Positions 50,580 through 59,954 of a stretch of DNA of 64,000 bases are shown here, piece by piece (positions within the stretch are counted from its first letter, which is position 1; each line of letters opens with the position of its first letter). The translations under genes and the position numbers were made by a program. Under the pieces are notes generated by a model that was not told the DNA's origin, ran no database searches, and was given only the letters and a program-made list of their open reading frames with translations. Origin of the DNA: Mycobacterium yunnanensis (GTDB lineage: Bacteria > Actinomycetota > Actinomycetes > Mycobacteriales > Mycobacteriaceae); the NCBI RefSeq assembly GCF_025823185.1, contig NZ_JACKVK010000013.1, forward strand, positions 473,151-537,150, in the 5' to 3' direction.

Positions 50580-51697
50580 GGCGCCTGCTGGCCGCCGCGC
50601 TCGCGATCGCGTGCCTGTCGACGATCCCCGGATGTGAATGGCGAGGCCTCAATTCGCTGACCCTGCCGGGAACCGAGGGCAGCGGTGACGGTTCCTACAC
50701 CATCCAGGCGCAGTTGCCCGACGTGGTGGTGATCCAGCAGAACACGCGGGTCCGCGTTGCCGACGTCAACGTCGGCAACGTCACCAAGATCGAAGTGCAG
50801 GACTGGCACGCTCTGGTGACGATGCGGATCGACGGCAACGTGCACCTGCCCGCCAACAGCACCGCCAAGGTGGGCCAGACCAGCCTGCTCGGCTCGATGC
50901 ACATCGAGCTCGCCCCGCCGACCGATGCGCCGCCGGAGGGCGAGCTGGGCAACGGCTCGGTGATTCCGCTCTCCTCGGCGAGCACGTATCCCACCACCGA
51001 GCAGACCCTGGCCTCGGTGTCGATCCTGCTCAACGGCGGCGGGCTGGGCCAGCTGCAGGAGATCAACCAGTCGCTGGCCAAGGCCTTCGCGGGCCGCGAG
51101 AACGACATGCGTAGCCTGCTGACCCAGCTGGATACGTTCATCGCCCAGCTCAACGACCAGACCGACGACATCATCAGGGCCACCGAAAGTCTCGACTCGC
51201 TGGCCGGCCAGGTGGCGGCCAAGGACGCCACCGTGGACAAGGCGCTGACCACCATCCCGCAGGCGTTGGCCGTCCTGGCCGACGAGCGGACGAAACTCGC
51301 CGACGCCATCGACGCGCTCGGAAAGTTCAGTGCCATCGCCGCGTCCACGGTCAACCAATCCAAGGAGGCACTGGTTGCCAACCTGCGCAACATCGCCCCG
51401 GTGCTGCGCTCGTTGGCCGACGCCGGACCGGCGCTGACCAAGGGGCTCGACTTCCTGTCGACCTATCCCTGGGTCAAGAGCACGATCCCCAACTGGTTCC
51501 GTGGCGACTTCGCCAACATCACCCTGGTCGTCGACCTGACGCTGAGCCGCATCGACAGCAGCCTGTTCACCGGAACCAGGTGGGAGGGCAACCTCACCGA
51601 ACTGGAACTGCAGTGGGGCAGGACGATCGGACAGATGCCGAGCCCGTACACCGCGGGCAACCCGCTCATCGCCCCCTATCACTTCGGAGGGTACTGA
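50576..51697 (+). CDS. mceE: MceE, lipoprotein Mce subunit (LprK-like)
   Basis: 373 residues. Lipoprotein signal MRRLLAAALAIACLSTIPGC gives a lipid anchor at Cys20, as expected for the E subunit. MCE domain: GSYTIQAQLPDVVVIQQNTRVRVADVNVGNVTKIEVQDWHALVTM and AKVGQTSLLGSMHIELAPP. The helical part includes YPTTEQTLASVSILLNGGGLGQLQEINQ, shared with LprK. Starts by ATGA overlap with mceD. Confidence 0.93.
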   Translation: MRRLLAAALAIACLSTIPGCEWRGLNSLTLPGTEGSGDGSYTIQAQLPDVVVIQQNTRVRVADVNVGNVTKIEVQDWHALVTMRIDGNVHLPANSTAKVGQTSLLGSMHIELAPPTDAPPEGELGNGSVIPLSSASTYPTTEQTLASVSILLNGGGLGQLQEINQSLAKAFAGRENDMRSLLTQLDTFIAQLNDQTDDIIRATESLDSLAGQVAAKDATVDKALTTIPQALAVLADERTKLADAIDALGKFSAIAASTVNQSKEALVANLRNIAPVLRSLADAGPALTKGLDFLSTYPWVKSTIPNWFRGDFANITLVVDLTLSRIDSSLFTGTRWEGNLTELELQWGRTIGQMPSPYTAGNPLIAPYHFGGY

Positions 51698-51698
51698 G

Positions 51699-53201
51699 AT
51701 GCTCCGATTGTCCCGCACGGTGTGGACCAAGCTGGCCATTCTGGCCACCATCACGCTGGTCGCCTGCGGCATCATGGCGTTCGGCTTCGTCAAGGTCCCG
51801 GCTCTGCTGGGAATCGGCCGCTACCACGTCACACTTCGCCTGCCGGCGACCGGCGGGTTGTACCAGTCGTCGGTGGTGACCTATCGCGGTGACGAGATCG
51901 GCAGGGTCGGCTCGATCGCGGTGACCAGGGATGGCGTCGACGCCGATCTCAACCTCGACAGCGCAATCCCCATCCCGGCCGACGTGTCCGCGGCCGTGCA
52001 CAGCCGGTCGGCAGTCGGCGAGCAGTTCGTCGAACTCACCCCCGCTCAGGGCGCGACGGCCGGCGACGCCGCCAAGCTGCACGACGGCGACGTCATTCCC
52101 GTTGGCAGAGTGCAGGTTCCACCAGACATCGGCAATCTGCTCGACGCGACGAATCGGGCTCTGCAGGCCATTCCCCACGACGATCTGCGCACCGTCGTCG
52201 ACGAGGCGGCGACGGCCGTCGGAGGGCTGGGGCCCGAGCTGTCGCGCATCCTCGACGGGTCGACCACGCTGGCCGTCGACGCGGGCAAGACCGTCGACCC
52301 GCTGACCCAGCTGATCGACCAGTCACCGCCGGTGCTGAATTCGCAGGTGCAGACCGCGGATTCGATCGCCCAGTGGGCGGCGCACACCGCGGCGATCACC
52401 GGCCAGCTCGAGGCCCAGGACCAAGCGTTCCGGGGCTTGCTCACCAACGGCGCCCCGGCACTGAACGAGGGCAAGGCGCTGTTCGACAGGGTGGCTCCCG
52501 CGCTGCCGGTGCTGCTGGCCAACCTGGTCAGCCTCGGCGACATCGCCGTCACCTACCGCTCCGATCTCGAGCAGATGCTGGTGCTCTATCCGCAGGGCAC
52601 CGCCGTCATGTCCGCGATCGCCGTCGCCGACTCCGGAACCAAGCAGGCCTACAAGGGGATCTATCTCGACTTCAACCTCAACTTGAATTCACCACCCCCC
52701 TGCAACACCGGGTTCCTGCCGGTCCGCCAGCAGCGGTCGGCGTCGGACCAGGATGCCCCGGATCGGCCCGTCGGCGAGCTGTACTGCCGGGTTCCCCAAG
52801 ATTCGGACCTCAATGTCCGCGGAGTGCGCAACATTCCATGCGAGAACGATCCCGCCAAGCGGGCACCCACGGTGGAGCTGTGCGAGAGCGGCGAAGACTA
52901 CGTCCCGCTCAACGACGGTTACAACTGGAAGGGCGACCCCAACGCCACGCTGTCGGGTCAAGGCGTTCCGCAGTACCCGCCCGGCGTCACGCCCCCACCC
53001 GAGATGCTCCCCGCCCCCGCCGGCCCCGCGCTTCCCGCGGCGGGTCCCACGCCGCTGCCACCGCCGATGGCGGCCATCCCGTACGACCCGGCCACCGGGG
53101 ACTACGTCGGACCCGACGGACGACGTTACCGGCAAGCAGATCTGGCCCATCCCGATTCCAAGACCTGGCAGACGATGCTGCTGCCGCCCACCCAGCCGTG
53201 A
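51699..53201 (+). CDS. mceF: MceF subunit
   Basis: 500 residues. N-terminal helix LAILATITLVACGIMAFGFV, MCE domain YHVTLRLPATGGLYQSSVVTYRGDEIGRVGSI and SAVGEQFVELTP, helical region, then a Cys-containing domain (PPPCNTGFLP, GELYCRVP, RNIPCEND, VELCES) likely holding two disulfides and a C-terminal YDPATGDYVGPDGRRYRQADL. Last mce gene; it begins one base after the mceE stop. Confidence 0.92.
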   Translation: MLRLSRTVWTKLAILATITLVACGIMAFGFVKVPALLGIGRYHVTLRLPATGGLYQSSVVTYRGDEIGRVGSIAVTRDGVDADLNLDSAIPIPADVSAAVHSRSAVGEQFVELTPAQGATAGDAAKLHDGDVIPVGRVQVPPDIGNLLDATNRALQAIPHDDLRTVVDEAATAVGGLGPELSRILDGSTTLAVDAGKTVDPLTQLIDQSPPVLNSQVQTADSIAQWAAHTAAITGQLEAQDQAFRGLLTNGAPALNEGKALFDRVAPALPVLLANLVSLGDIAVTYRSDLEQMLVLYPQGTAVMSAIAVADSGTKQAYKGIYLDFNLNLNSPPPCNTGFLPVRQQRSASDQDAPDRPVGELYCRVPQDSDLNVRGVRNIPCENDPAKRAPTVELCESGEDYVPLNDGYNWKGDPNATLSGQGVPQYPPGVTPPPEMLPAPAGPALPAAGPTPLPPPMAAIPYDPATGDYVGPDGRRYRQADLAHPDSKTWQTMLLPPTQP

Positions 53202-53223
53202 GCCAATCCCAAGGAGGGACACC

Positions 53224-53847
53224 ATGTCCGACGTGATCGTCGACGATCCACCGATCGAAGACACAGAGGACGCCGAAGACGTCGGAGACGCCGACGAACC
53301 CGAGGACGGCGAAGAACCCGGCGACGTCGAGGAATCCGAGCACGGCGACGCACCGGCCGAGCCGGCGTGGTCCCGGCGCATCGCCTACGCGGTGGTTGTG
53401 GCCGTCGTCCTGGTACTGACCGCGCTGACCGGTTGGCTGGGCTTCCGCGCGTACGAGGCCCACCGCGCCGTGGACCAACGCGAGCTCTTCCTTCAGGTCG
53501 GACGTCAGGGTGCGATCAACCTGACCACGATCGACTACGCCGAGGCCGACGCCGACATGCAGCGGATCCTCGACTCGTCCACCGGTGGCTTCCGGGACGA
53601 CTTCGCCAAGCGCAGCCAGCCCTTCGTCGACGCGGTCAAGCAGGCGCGGTCCAAGACCGTGGGCACGGTCACCGAAGCCGGCGTGGAGTCCTCGTCCGAG
53701 GACGGCGCGCAGATCCTGGTCGCCGTGACCGTGCAGACGTCCAATGCCGGTGCACCCGTGCAGGAACCGCGGTCGTGGCGGATGCGGGTGACCGTCGAGC
53801 GGACCGACGACGGACCACGGGTATCGGGCGTGGAGTTCGTCGCATGA
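53224..53847 (+). CDS. Mce-associated membrane protein with acidic N-terminus
   Basis: 207 residues. Residues about 5-46 are extremely acidic (runs such as EDTEDAEDVGDADEPEDGEE), then one helix IAYAVVVAVVLVLTALTGWLGF and an external domain (VDQRELFLQVGRQGAINLTTIDYAEADADMQRILDSSTGGFRDDF) typical of Mce-associated (Mas) proteins, which stabilise Mce complexes. AAGGAGGG lies 6 nt before the ATG. Coupled to the next gene by ATGA. Confidence 0.88.
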   Translation: MSDVIVDDPPIEDTEDAEDVGDADEPEDGEEPGDVEESEHGDAPAEPAWSRRIAYAVVVAVVLVLTALTGWLGFRAYEAHRAVDQRELFLQVGRQGAINLTTIDYAEADADMQRILDSSTGGFRDDFAKRSQPFVDAVKQARSKTVGTVTEAGVESSSEDGAQILVAVTVQTSNAGAPVQEPRSWRMRVTVERTDDGPRVSGVEFVA

Positions 53848-54347
53848 CCGGGTCGAAGGCCTCCGCGTCACGCATCGTCTTCTTCGGCATACTGCCCGGG
53901 CTGGCGCTGGTGCTTGCTCTGGCCTCGGGATTCCTCAAGTTCGCCGACGCCAACGACCGGGTGACCCAGACGGCCGGCGTGGCGTCGGTGCAGGCGGCCA
54001 AGGAGGCGGCCGTCGCATTGCTGACCTATCAGCCGGATTCGGTCGAGCGTCAACTGAGCGCCGCGCAGGACAGGTTGACCGGGTCGTTCCGCGACTCCTA
54101 CTCGTCGCTGACCCGCGACGTGGTGATTCCGGGCGCCAAGCAGCAGCATGTGTCCACCGTCGCGACCGTGCCTGCCGCTGCGTCGGTCTCGGCCACCGAG
54201 AACCACGCCCAGGTACTCCTGTTCGTCGACCAAACGGCCACCGTCGGCGACGCGAAGGGCGCACCGACGGCGACCAGGTCGACCGTGCTGGTGACGTTGG
54301 ACAAGGTGGGTGGCCGGTGGCTCGTCTCCAATTTCGAGCCGAAGTGA
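53844..54347 (+). CDS. Second Mce-associated membrane protein
   Basis: 167 residues. One N-terminal helix IVFFGILPGLALVLALASGFL, then the Mas domain: AAKEAAVALLTYQPDSVERQLSAAQDRLTGSFRDSYSSLTRDVVIPGAKQQHVS and VTLDKVGGRWLVSNFEPK. Paired with the preceding Mas protein, as in all mce operons. The ATG overlaps the previous stop. Confidence 0.88.
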   Translation: MTGSKASASRIVFFGILPGLALVLALASGFLKFADANDRVTQTAGVASVQAAKEAAVALLTYQPDSVERQLSAAQDRLTGSFRDSYSSLTRDVVIPGAKQQHVSTVATVPAAASVSATENHAQVLLFVDQTATVGDAKGAPTATRSTVLVTLDKVGGRWLVSNFEPK

Positions 54348-54844
54348 CCGAGGGCTTCCGGGCCGCCGCGATGTGGCTGGGAGCGTCGGCGGTGATCGCA
54401 ATGATCACTGCCCCGACCGCCCACGCCGACAACTCGCGGCTGAACAGGAGCGTGATTGCCGACGTGTACACCGTTCAGCACCATGCGGGCTGCACCAACG
54501 ACGTCGTCGCCAACGGGCCGCTGCAGCTGGCCGCCCAGTGGCACGCGCTCGACGTGCTGAATGACCGAAGCCTCGACGGCGACCTCGGGTCCGACGGTTC
54601 CACCCCCCAGAGCAGGGCCGCCGCCGCAGGCTTTCCCGGGACGAACGTGGCCGAGACGGTCGCGATCAACCCCGCACTGGCGATCAGCGGCATCGAGTTG
54701 ATCAACCAATGGTTCGACCGTCCCGACTACCTCGCCATCATGCGCGACTGTCGCTATTCGCTGATGGGCGTCTGGTCGGAGAACAGCCTCGACCGCACCG
54801 TGGTGGTGGCGATGTACGGGCAACCTGCGACGCCGCAGAGATAG
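54344..54844 (+). CDS. Secreted CAP (SCP)-domain protein at the end of the mce operon
   Basis: 166 residues from the GTG at 54344, which overlaps the Mas stop (GTGA). Signal peptide ending TAPTAHADN. The mature part follows the short mycobacterial CAP domain: VYTVQHHAGCTNDVVANGPLQLAAQWHALDVLNDRSLDGDLGSDGSTPQSRAAAAGFPGTNVAETVA. Cys in HHAGC and MRDCRYS probably pair. CAP proteins bind lipids or sterols in other organisms, which would suit an mce operon. The usual metal His pair is not obvious. Confidence 0.75.
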   Translation: MTEGFRAAAMWLGASAVIAMITAPTAHADNSRLNRSVIADVYTVQHHAGCTNDVVANGPLQLAAQWHALDVLNDRSLDGDLGSDGSTPQSRAAAAGFPGTNVAETVAINPALAISGIELINQWFDRPDYLAIMRDCRYSLMGVWSENSLDRTVVVAMYGQPATPQR

Positions 54845-54953
54845 CCCACTCGCGCGGACGGCTGGGGCCTCTGGTTTCAGCGAAGTTTGCCGAGGGTACA
54901 GAGGAACGCACGTACGACAGGGCGCCAAGCGCTGAAGGGGACGGTGACGAGTC

Positions 54954-55601
54954 GTGGAGGCGCTGTGGAGCTACGTCACCGATCACCGGGCCCAGTTGCT
55001 GTTCGACTCCTACCAGCACGTCAGCGCGGTCGTGCAGAGCGTGCTGATCGCCACGATCATCGGCGTGGCGGTCGGAGTCGCGACCTACCGCAACCGGCTT
55101 GCCTCCGACCTGGCCACCGCCACCTCGAGCGTCATCCTCACCGTCCCCTCGTTCGCGTTGCTCGGCCTGCTGATCCCGCTGTTCGGGCTCGGCGTGCTCC
55201 CCAGCGTCACCGCACTGGTGCTGTATTCGCTGCTGCCCATCGTCAGGAACACCATCGTCGGTCTCAACGCCCTCGACCCCGCGCTCACCGACGCCGCGCG
55301 CGGCATCGGCATGGGACGACTTGGCACGCTCGGACGGGTCGAGCTTCGGCTCGTCTGGCCCTCGATCCTGTCGGCCATGCGACTCAGCACGCAGATGTCG
55401 ATGGGCGTGCTAGCGATCGCCGCGTACGTCAAGGGACCGGGGCTCGGCAACCTCATCTTCGCCGGGCTGGCCCGCGTCGGGAGTCCCACCGCGCTTCCCA
55501 TGGCCCTGACCGGCACCCTGCTGATCGTCATCCTCGCCCTCGTGCTCGACGCGGCGCTGGTGCTGCTCGGCAGGCTCACGACGTCGAAAGGCATTCGGTG
55601 A
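54954..55601 (+). CDS. ProW/OpuCB-type permease of the osmoprotectant importer
   Basis: 215 residues, about five to six membrane segments. Motifs: HVSAVVQSVLIATIIGVAVGVATYR, ILTVPSFALLGLLIPLFGLGVLPSV, and the EAA loop DAARGIGMGRLGTLGRVELRLVWPSILSAMR. Forms the channel for choline, betaine or similar osmoprotectants. GTG start; the ATPase gene overlaps its stop by GTGA. Confidence 0.85.
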   Translation: MEALWSYVTDHRAQLLFDSYQHVSAVVQSVLIATIIGVAVGVATYRNRLASDLATATSSVILTVPSFALLGLLIPLFGLGVLPSVTALVLYSLLPIVRNTIVGLNALDPALTDAARGIGMGRLGTLGRVELRLVWPSILSAMRLSTQMSMGVLAIAAYVKGPGLGNLIFAGLARVGSPTALPMALTGTLLIVILALVLDAALVLLGRLTTSKGIR

Positions 55602-56773
55602 CTGACTCATCCGCCTCCCCCAGCGGTGTGCGCATCCAACTCGACCACGTCTCGAAGGTCTACCCGGGGTCCACCCAACCCGCGGTCGACGACGTCTCGC
55701 TCGACATCCCCGCCGGTGAGGTCGTGGTCTTCGTCGGGCCGTCGGGCTGCGGCAAGACCACCACGATGCGCATGATCAACCGGCTCAGCGAGCCCACGTC
55801 GGGCAAGATCCTGATCGGCGACAAGGACGCCCTGTCGATCAAGCCCACCGAGTTGCGCCGGTCCATCGGCTACTCGATTCAACAGGCGGGGCTGTTCCCG
55901 CACATGACGATTCGGCAGAACGTCGGACTGGTACCCGGCCTGCTGAAGTGGGACCGCAAGCGGATCGCCGACCGCGTCGACGAACTGCTCGACCTGGTCG
56001 GGCTGGATCCCGGCCAGTACGCCGACCGGTACCCGCGCCAACTGTCCGGCGGTCAGCAGCAACGCGTCGGGGTGGCTCGGGCACTGGCCGCCGATCCCCC
56101 GGTCCTGTTGATGGACGAACCCTTCGGTGCGGTCGACCCGATTACGCGCAGTTCACTGCAGGACGAACTGCTGCGGCTGCAAAGCGAATTGGGCAAGACC
56201 ATCGTGTTCGTCACCCACGACTTTGGCGAGGCGGTGAAACTGGGTGATCGCATCGCAGTACTCGGTCCGAAGTCCGCAGTGCTGCAGTACGACGCCCCGC
56301 AGGTCATCCTCTCCAATCCCGCCGACGACACCGTCGCCGGCTTCGTCGGCTCCGGGGCGTCCCTGCGTCAGCTCGGTCTGTTGCGCGTCAAGGACGTCGA
56401 GTTGCGACCACACCCCTCGGTACACGTCGACGACGACGTCGAGTCCGTGCGAAACGTGCTGGCGGACAGTGAATTCGACTGGGTCGTCGTGCTCGACTCC
56501 CGGGACCGGCCGGTCAGCTGGGTTCGGGAGAGCCGGCTGGCCCACGCGGCCGACGTGGCGAGCGTGGCGGAATCGCTGGACGTGGTCAGCACCCAGTCCA
56601 CGCTCGAGGACGCACTGGAGGCCATTCTCGCCGAGCAGCACGCCTCGGCCGTCGTGACCGGGTCGGGCAACCGCTACGCGGGGGTGGTCACCCTGGACAC
56701 GCTCATCGACGCCATCACCAGACTCCGCGACGAGGCGCTCGCGCACACCCCTGCGGGAGAAGCAGTTCCGTGA
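55598..56773 (+). CDS. ProV/OpuCA-type ATPase with CBS domains
   Basis: 391 residues. Walker A GPSGCGKTTTMRMINRL, signature LSGGQQQRVGVARAL, Walker B VLLMDEPFGAVD, switch VTHDFGEAVKLGD. From residue about 265 to the end there are two CBS repeats (RPHPSVHVDDDVESVRNVLADSEFDWVVVLD and VVSTQSTLEDALEAILAEQHASAVVTG), the ionic-strength or nucleotide sensor of OpuA/OpuC ATPases. GTG start overlaps the permease. Confidence 0.9.
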   Translation: MTDSSASPSGVRIQLDHVSKVYPGSTQPAVDDVSLDIPAGEVVVFVGPSGCGKTTTMRMINRLSEPTSGKILIGDKDALSIKPTELRRSIGYSIQQAGLFPHMTIRQNVGLVPGLLKWDRKRIADRVDELLDLVGLDPGQYADRYPRQLSGGQQQRVGVARALAADPPVLLMDEPFGAVDPITRSSLQDELLRLQSELGKTIVFVTHDFGEAVKLGDRIAVLGPKSAVLQYDAPQVILSNPADDTVAGFVGSGASLRQLGLLRVKDVELRPHPSVHVDDDVESVRNVLADSEFDWVVVLDSRDRPVSWVRESRLAHAADVASVAESLDVVSTQSTLEDALEAILAEQHASAVVTGSGNRYAGVVTLDTLIDAITRLRDEALAHTPAGEAVP

Positions 56774-57537
56774 CCGCCGCCGTCGACGTCCCGAGCGCCG
56801 GGACCAGCCGATCCGAGCGGCTGCGTCTGCTGATCCAACCCGTACTGGTGCTGATCGTCGGGGCCGCCGTCGTGTTCTGGGCCTTCGATCGCGACCTCAC
56901 CGCGACCCAGAAGGAGAACGTCAACGTCGCCAACGTGTCGCTGCTCATCTGGCAACACCTGCTGATCACCGCGGCGGTGACGGCCATCGTGCTCGCCGTC
57001 GGGGTTCCGCTGGGCGTTCTGGTCACCCGGCCCGGCGCGCGGCGCCTGCGTCCGTTGGTCATCGGGATCGCCAACGTCGGTCAGGCGGCACCCGCGATCG
57101 GACTGCTGGTGCTGCTGTTCCTGCTCACCGCCGAGACCGGCTTTTGGATCGGCGTGCTCCCGATCGCCCTGTATTCGCTTCTTCCGGTGCTCTCCAGCAC
57201 GATCCTCGGCATCGACGAGGTGGACCGGTCGCTGGTCGACGCCGGCCGCGGCCAGGGGCTCTCGCGGCGTTCGCTGCTGCTCAGAGTCGAACTGCCGCTG
57301 GCAGTTCCCTACATCCTCGCCGGCCTGCGCACGTCGCTGGTGCTCGCAGTCGGCACGGCGACCCTGTCGTTCCTCGTCAACGCGGGCGGGCTCGGCATCC
57401 TCATCGACACCGGATACAAGCTGCAGGACGACGTCACGCTCATCCTCGGCAGCGTGTTGGCGGTGTGCTTGGCACTGCTGGTGGACTGGCTGGGTGGGCT
57501 GGCCGAGTTCTACTTGAATCCCAAGGGACTTCGATGA
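56770..57537 (+). CDS. Second ProW-type permease of the osmoprotectant importer
   Basis: 255 residues, six membrane segments. Motifs: TAAVTAIVLAVGVPLGVLVTR, IANVGQAAPAIGLLVLLFLL, and the EAA loop DAGRGQGLSRRSLLLRVELPLAVPYILAGLRTS. Heterodimer partner of the permease at 54954. GTG start overlaps the ATPase stop; the binding-protein gene overlaps its own stop by ATGA. Confidence 0.87.
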   Translation: MTAAVDVPSAGTSRSERLRLLIQPVLVLIVGAAVVFWAFDRDLTATQKENVNVANVSLLIWQHLLITAAVTAIVLAVGVPLGVLVTRPGARRLRPLVIGIANVGQAAPAIGLLVLLFLLTAETGFWIGVLPIALYSLLPVLSSTILGIDEVDRSLVDAGRGQGLSRRSLLLRVELPLAVPYILAGLRTSLVLAVGTATLSFLVNAGGLGILIDTGYKLQDDVTLILGSVLAVCLALLVDWLGGLAEFYLNPKGLR

Positions 57538-58511
57538 GGCGCGCGATCCTGCGTCTCGTGACGGCCGCCGCGCTGGTCGTCACCCTGGCCGCCTGCGGTC
57601 TCGGCTCCGGTGGCGCCGTGCCGTTGCGCGTCGGGCCGGGTTCGGTGCAGCCCACCCCGGGCCTGGAGGGCGTCCGGATCACGGTCGGCTCGAAGGAGTA
57701 CACCGAGCAGGTCATCCTCGGTTACATCCTGGAGTACACGCTGTCGGCGGCCGGCGCTGACGTGCGGGACCTCACCGGGATCGTCGGGTCGCGCAGTACG
57801 CGCGGTGCGCAACTGTCCGACCAGGTCGACGTCGCCTACGAATTCACCGGCAACGCGTGGATCAACTACCTCGGTCACGAGACTCCGATCGCGGACACCC
57901 GCAAGCAGTTCGAGGCCGTCCGCGACGAGGATCTCAAGGCCAACGACATGGTGTGGCTCGAGCCCGGCCCGATGGACGACACCTACGCGCTGGCGGCCAG
58001 CAAGGCCGTCGTCGAGCGCACCGGGGTGCGCACGCTGTCGCAGTACGCGGACCTGGTCCGGCGCGACCCGGCCGCTGCGAAGACGTGCGTCGACACCGAG
58101 TTTCGCGCCCGCCAGGACGGATTCCCCGGCATGGCCGCCGCCTACGGCTTCGACCCGGGACGGGCCCAGACGCCCATCTTGCAGGTCGGCATCATCTATC
58201 AGGCGACCGCCGACGCCACCCAGTGCGACTTCGGCGAGGTCTTCACGACCGACGGCCGCATCGCCGCGCTCGATCTGACCGTCCTGCAGGACGACAAGCA
58301 GTTCTTCGCGCACTACAACCCGTCGGTGACCACGAAGCGGTCGTTCTTCGAGGCGCATCCCCAGATTGCCGAGGTGACCGCGCCGGTCACCGCGGCCCTG
58401 ACCAACGACGTCATCATCGACCTGAACAAGCAGGTCGACGTCGACGGCAAGGATCCCAGCGTGGTCGCCCGCGACTGGATGGTGTCCAAGGGCTTCGTCA
58501 CGAAGGGTTGA
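57534..58511 (+). CDS. OpuCC/ProX-type osmoprotectant-binding lipoprotein
   Basis: 325 residues. Lipobox VTLAAC at about residue 21. OpuAC-family marks: ITVGSKEYTEQVILGYILEYTLSAAGADVRDLTGIVGSRSTRGAQLSDQVDVAYEFTGNAWINYLGHE and CDFGEVFTTDGRIAALDLTVLQDDKQFFAHYNPSVTT. Binds choline, carnitine or betaine through aromatic cages in homologues. Last gene of the permease-ATPase-permease-binding protein operon. Confidence 0.88.
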   Translation: MRRAILRLVTAAALVVTLAACGLGSGGAVPLRVGPGSVQPTPGLEGVRITVGSKEYTEQVILGYILEYTLSAAGADVRDLTGIVGSRSTRGAQLSDQVDVAYEFTGNAWINYLGHETPIADTRKQFEAVRDEDLKANDMVWLEPGPMDDTYALAASKAVVERTGVRTLSQYADLVRRDPAAAKTCVDTEFRARQDGFPGMAAAYGFDPGRAQTPILQVGIIYQATADATQCDFGEVFTTDGRIAALDLTVLQDDKQFFAHYNPSVTTKRSFFEAHPQIAEVTAPVTAALTNDVIIDLNKQVDVDGKDPSVVARDWMVSKGFVTKG

Positions 58512-58584
58512 CCGCGCCGGGTCGTTGCATTCAGGCCGAGGCAAAGCCTGTTCGTCAACGCCAACTTTCGGCACCGTCGTCGGG

Positions 58585-59940
58585 GTGAGTGCGGTGGACG
58601 TGTCGATCGTCGAGACCTCCGGACTGGGCGACCGAAGTTATCTGGTGAGCGCCGACGGCGTCGCGGTCGTGATCGACCCGCAGCGTGACGTCGACCGGTT
58701 GCTAGACGCGGTCGCCGAACGCCAGCTGCGGGTCACCCACGTGCTGGAGACCCACATTCACAACGACTACGTCAGCGGTGGCCTGGAACTGGCTCGCGTG
58801 ACCGGAGCCGAGTACGTCGTCCCCGCCGGTGAGGACGTGGCCTTCGAGCGCCGTCCCGTCGCCGACGGCGACGTGGTCGACGCCGGGCCGTTCAGGCTGC
58901 GCGCCGTCCACACCCCCGGGCACACCCACCACCACACCAGCTATGCGCTCAGCGACGCCGAAGGGACCGTCGTGGCGGTGTTCACCGGCGGCTCGATGCT
59001 GTACGGAAGTGCCGGGCGCACCGACCTTCTCGGGGACGAGCACACCGAGGAGCTGACCCGCGCCCAGTACCACTCGGTGCGCCTGCTGGCCGACCAGCTG
59101 CCCGCCGAGGCGGCGGTCTACCCCACGCACGGCTTCGGCAGTTTCTGCGCGGCGACACCGGCCAGCGGCGACGCCTCCACCATCGGCCAGCAGCGACGGG
59201 ACAATCCAGCGCTGACCCGCGACGAACGGACCTACGTCGAGGAGCTGTTGGCCGGCCTGTCTGCGTACCCCGCCTACTACGCGCACATGGGCGTCATCAA
59301 CCGGCGCGGTCCCGACCCCGTCGACCTGTCCACGCCGACGCCCGTCGACCCGGTCGAGTTGCGCCGCCGCATCGACGCCGGTGAGTGGATCGTCGACCTC
59401 CGCCACCGCACCGCCTTCGCCGCCGGACACCTCAGCGGGGCGCTCGGCTTCGAACTCTCGGATTCGTTCGTCACCCACCTCGGCTGGCTCTACGCCTGGG
59501 GCGCGCCGCTGACCCTCATCGGCGGCGACGACGACCAGATCGCCGGTGCGCGAAGAGAATTGGCCAGGATCGGCGTCGACGGGGTGACCGGAGCGGCAAC
59601 CGAACCGGTCGAGAGGCTCGCGGCCGGTCAGCAGCTGCGTTCCTACCGCGTCGCGGACTTCGGTGAACTGGCGAAGGTCCTCGACGACGACGCCACGATC
59701 GTGTTGGACGTACGGCGCACCGACGAACACCGCGACCGCCACATTCGCGGTGCGCTGAACATTCCGATCCACGAACTCCTCGACCGCATCGGGGAGATTC
59801 CCACCGGCAACATCTGGGTGCACTGCGCCTCCGGGTACCGCGCCTCGGTGGCCGCCTCCCTGCTCGACCGTGAGCGGCGCACCGTCGTCCTCGTCGACGA
59901 CGACTTCGCCGACGCGGCCGACGACCTTCCCACCAACTGA
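58585..59940 (+). CDS. MBL-fold protein fused to two rhodanese domains (persulfide dioxygenase/sulfurtransferase type)
   Basis: 451 residues. An N-terminal metallo-beta-lactamase domain (1-240) of the ETHE1/persulfide dioxygenase group, with THIHNDYVSGG, HTPGHTHHHTSY and YPTHGFGSFC. A first rhodanese-like domain (about 255-345) lacks the active Cys. A second (about 360-445) has the active loop VHCASGYRAS. This order is like CstB of Staphylococcus, which oxidises persulfides to thiosulfate. Iron rather than zinc is likely, from family knowledge. The start is uncertain (GTG 58585 or 58594). It precedes a flavin monooxygenase by 14 bp. Confidence 0.8.
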   Translation: MSAVDVSIVETSGLGDRSYLVSADGVAVVIDPQRDVDRLLDAVAERQLRVTHVLETHIHNDYVSGGLELARVTGAEYVVPAGEDVAFERRPVADGDVVDAGPFRLRAVHTPGHTHHHTSYALSDAEGTVVAVFTGGSMLYGSAGRTDLLGDEHTEELTRAQYHSVRLLADQLPAEAAVYPTHGFGSFCAATPASGDASTIGQQRRDNPALTRDERTYVEELLAGLSAYPAYYAHMGVINRRGPDPVDLSTPTPVDPVELRRRIDAGEWIVDLRHRTAFAAGHLSGALGFELSDSFVTHLGWLYAWGAPLTLIGGDDDQIAGARRELARIGVDGVTGAATEPVERLAAGQQLRSYRVADFGELAKVLDDDATIVLDVRRTDEHRDRHIRGALNIPIHELLDRIGEIPTGNIWVHCASGYRASVAASLLDRERRTVVLVDDDFADAADDLPTN

Positions 59941-59954
59941 TACTGGAGGTCCAC

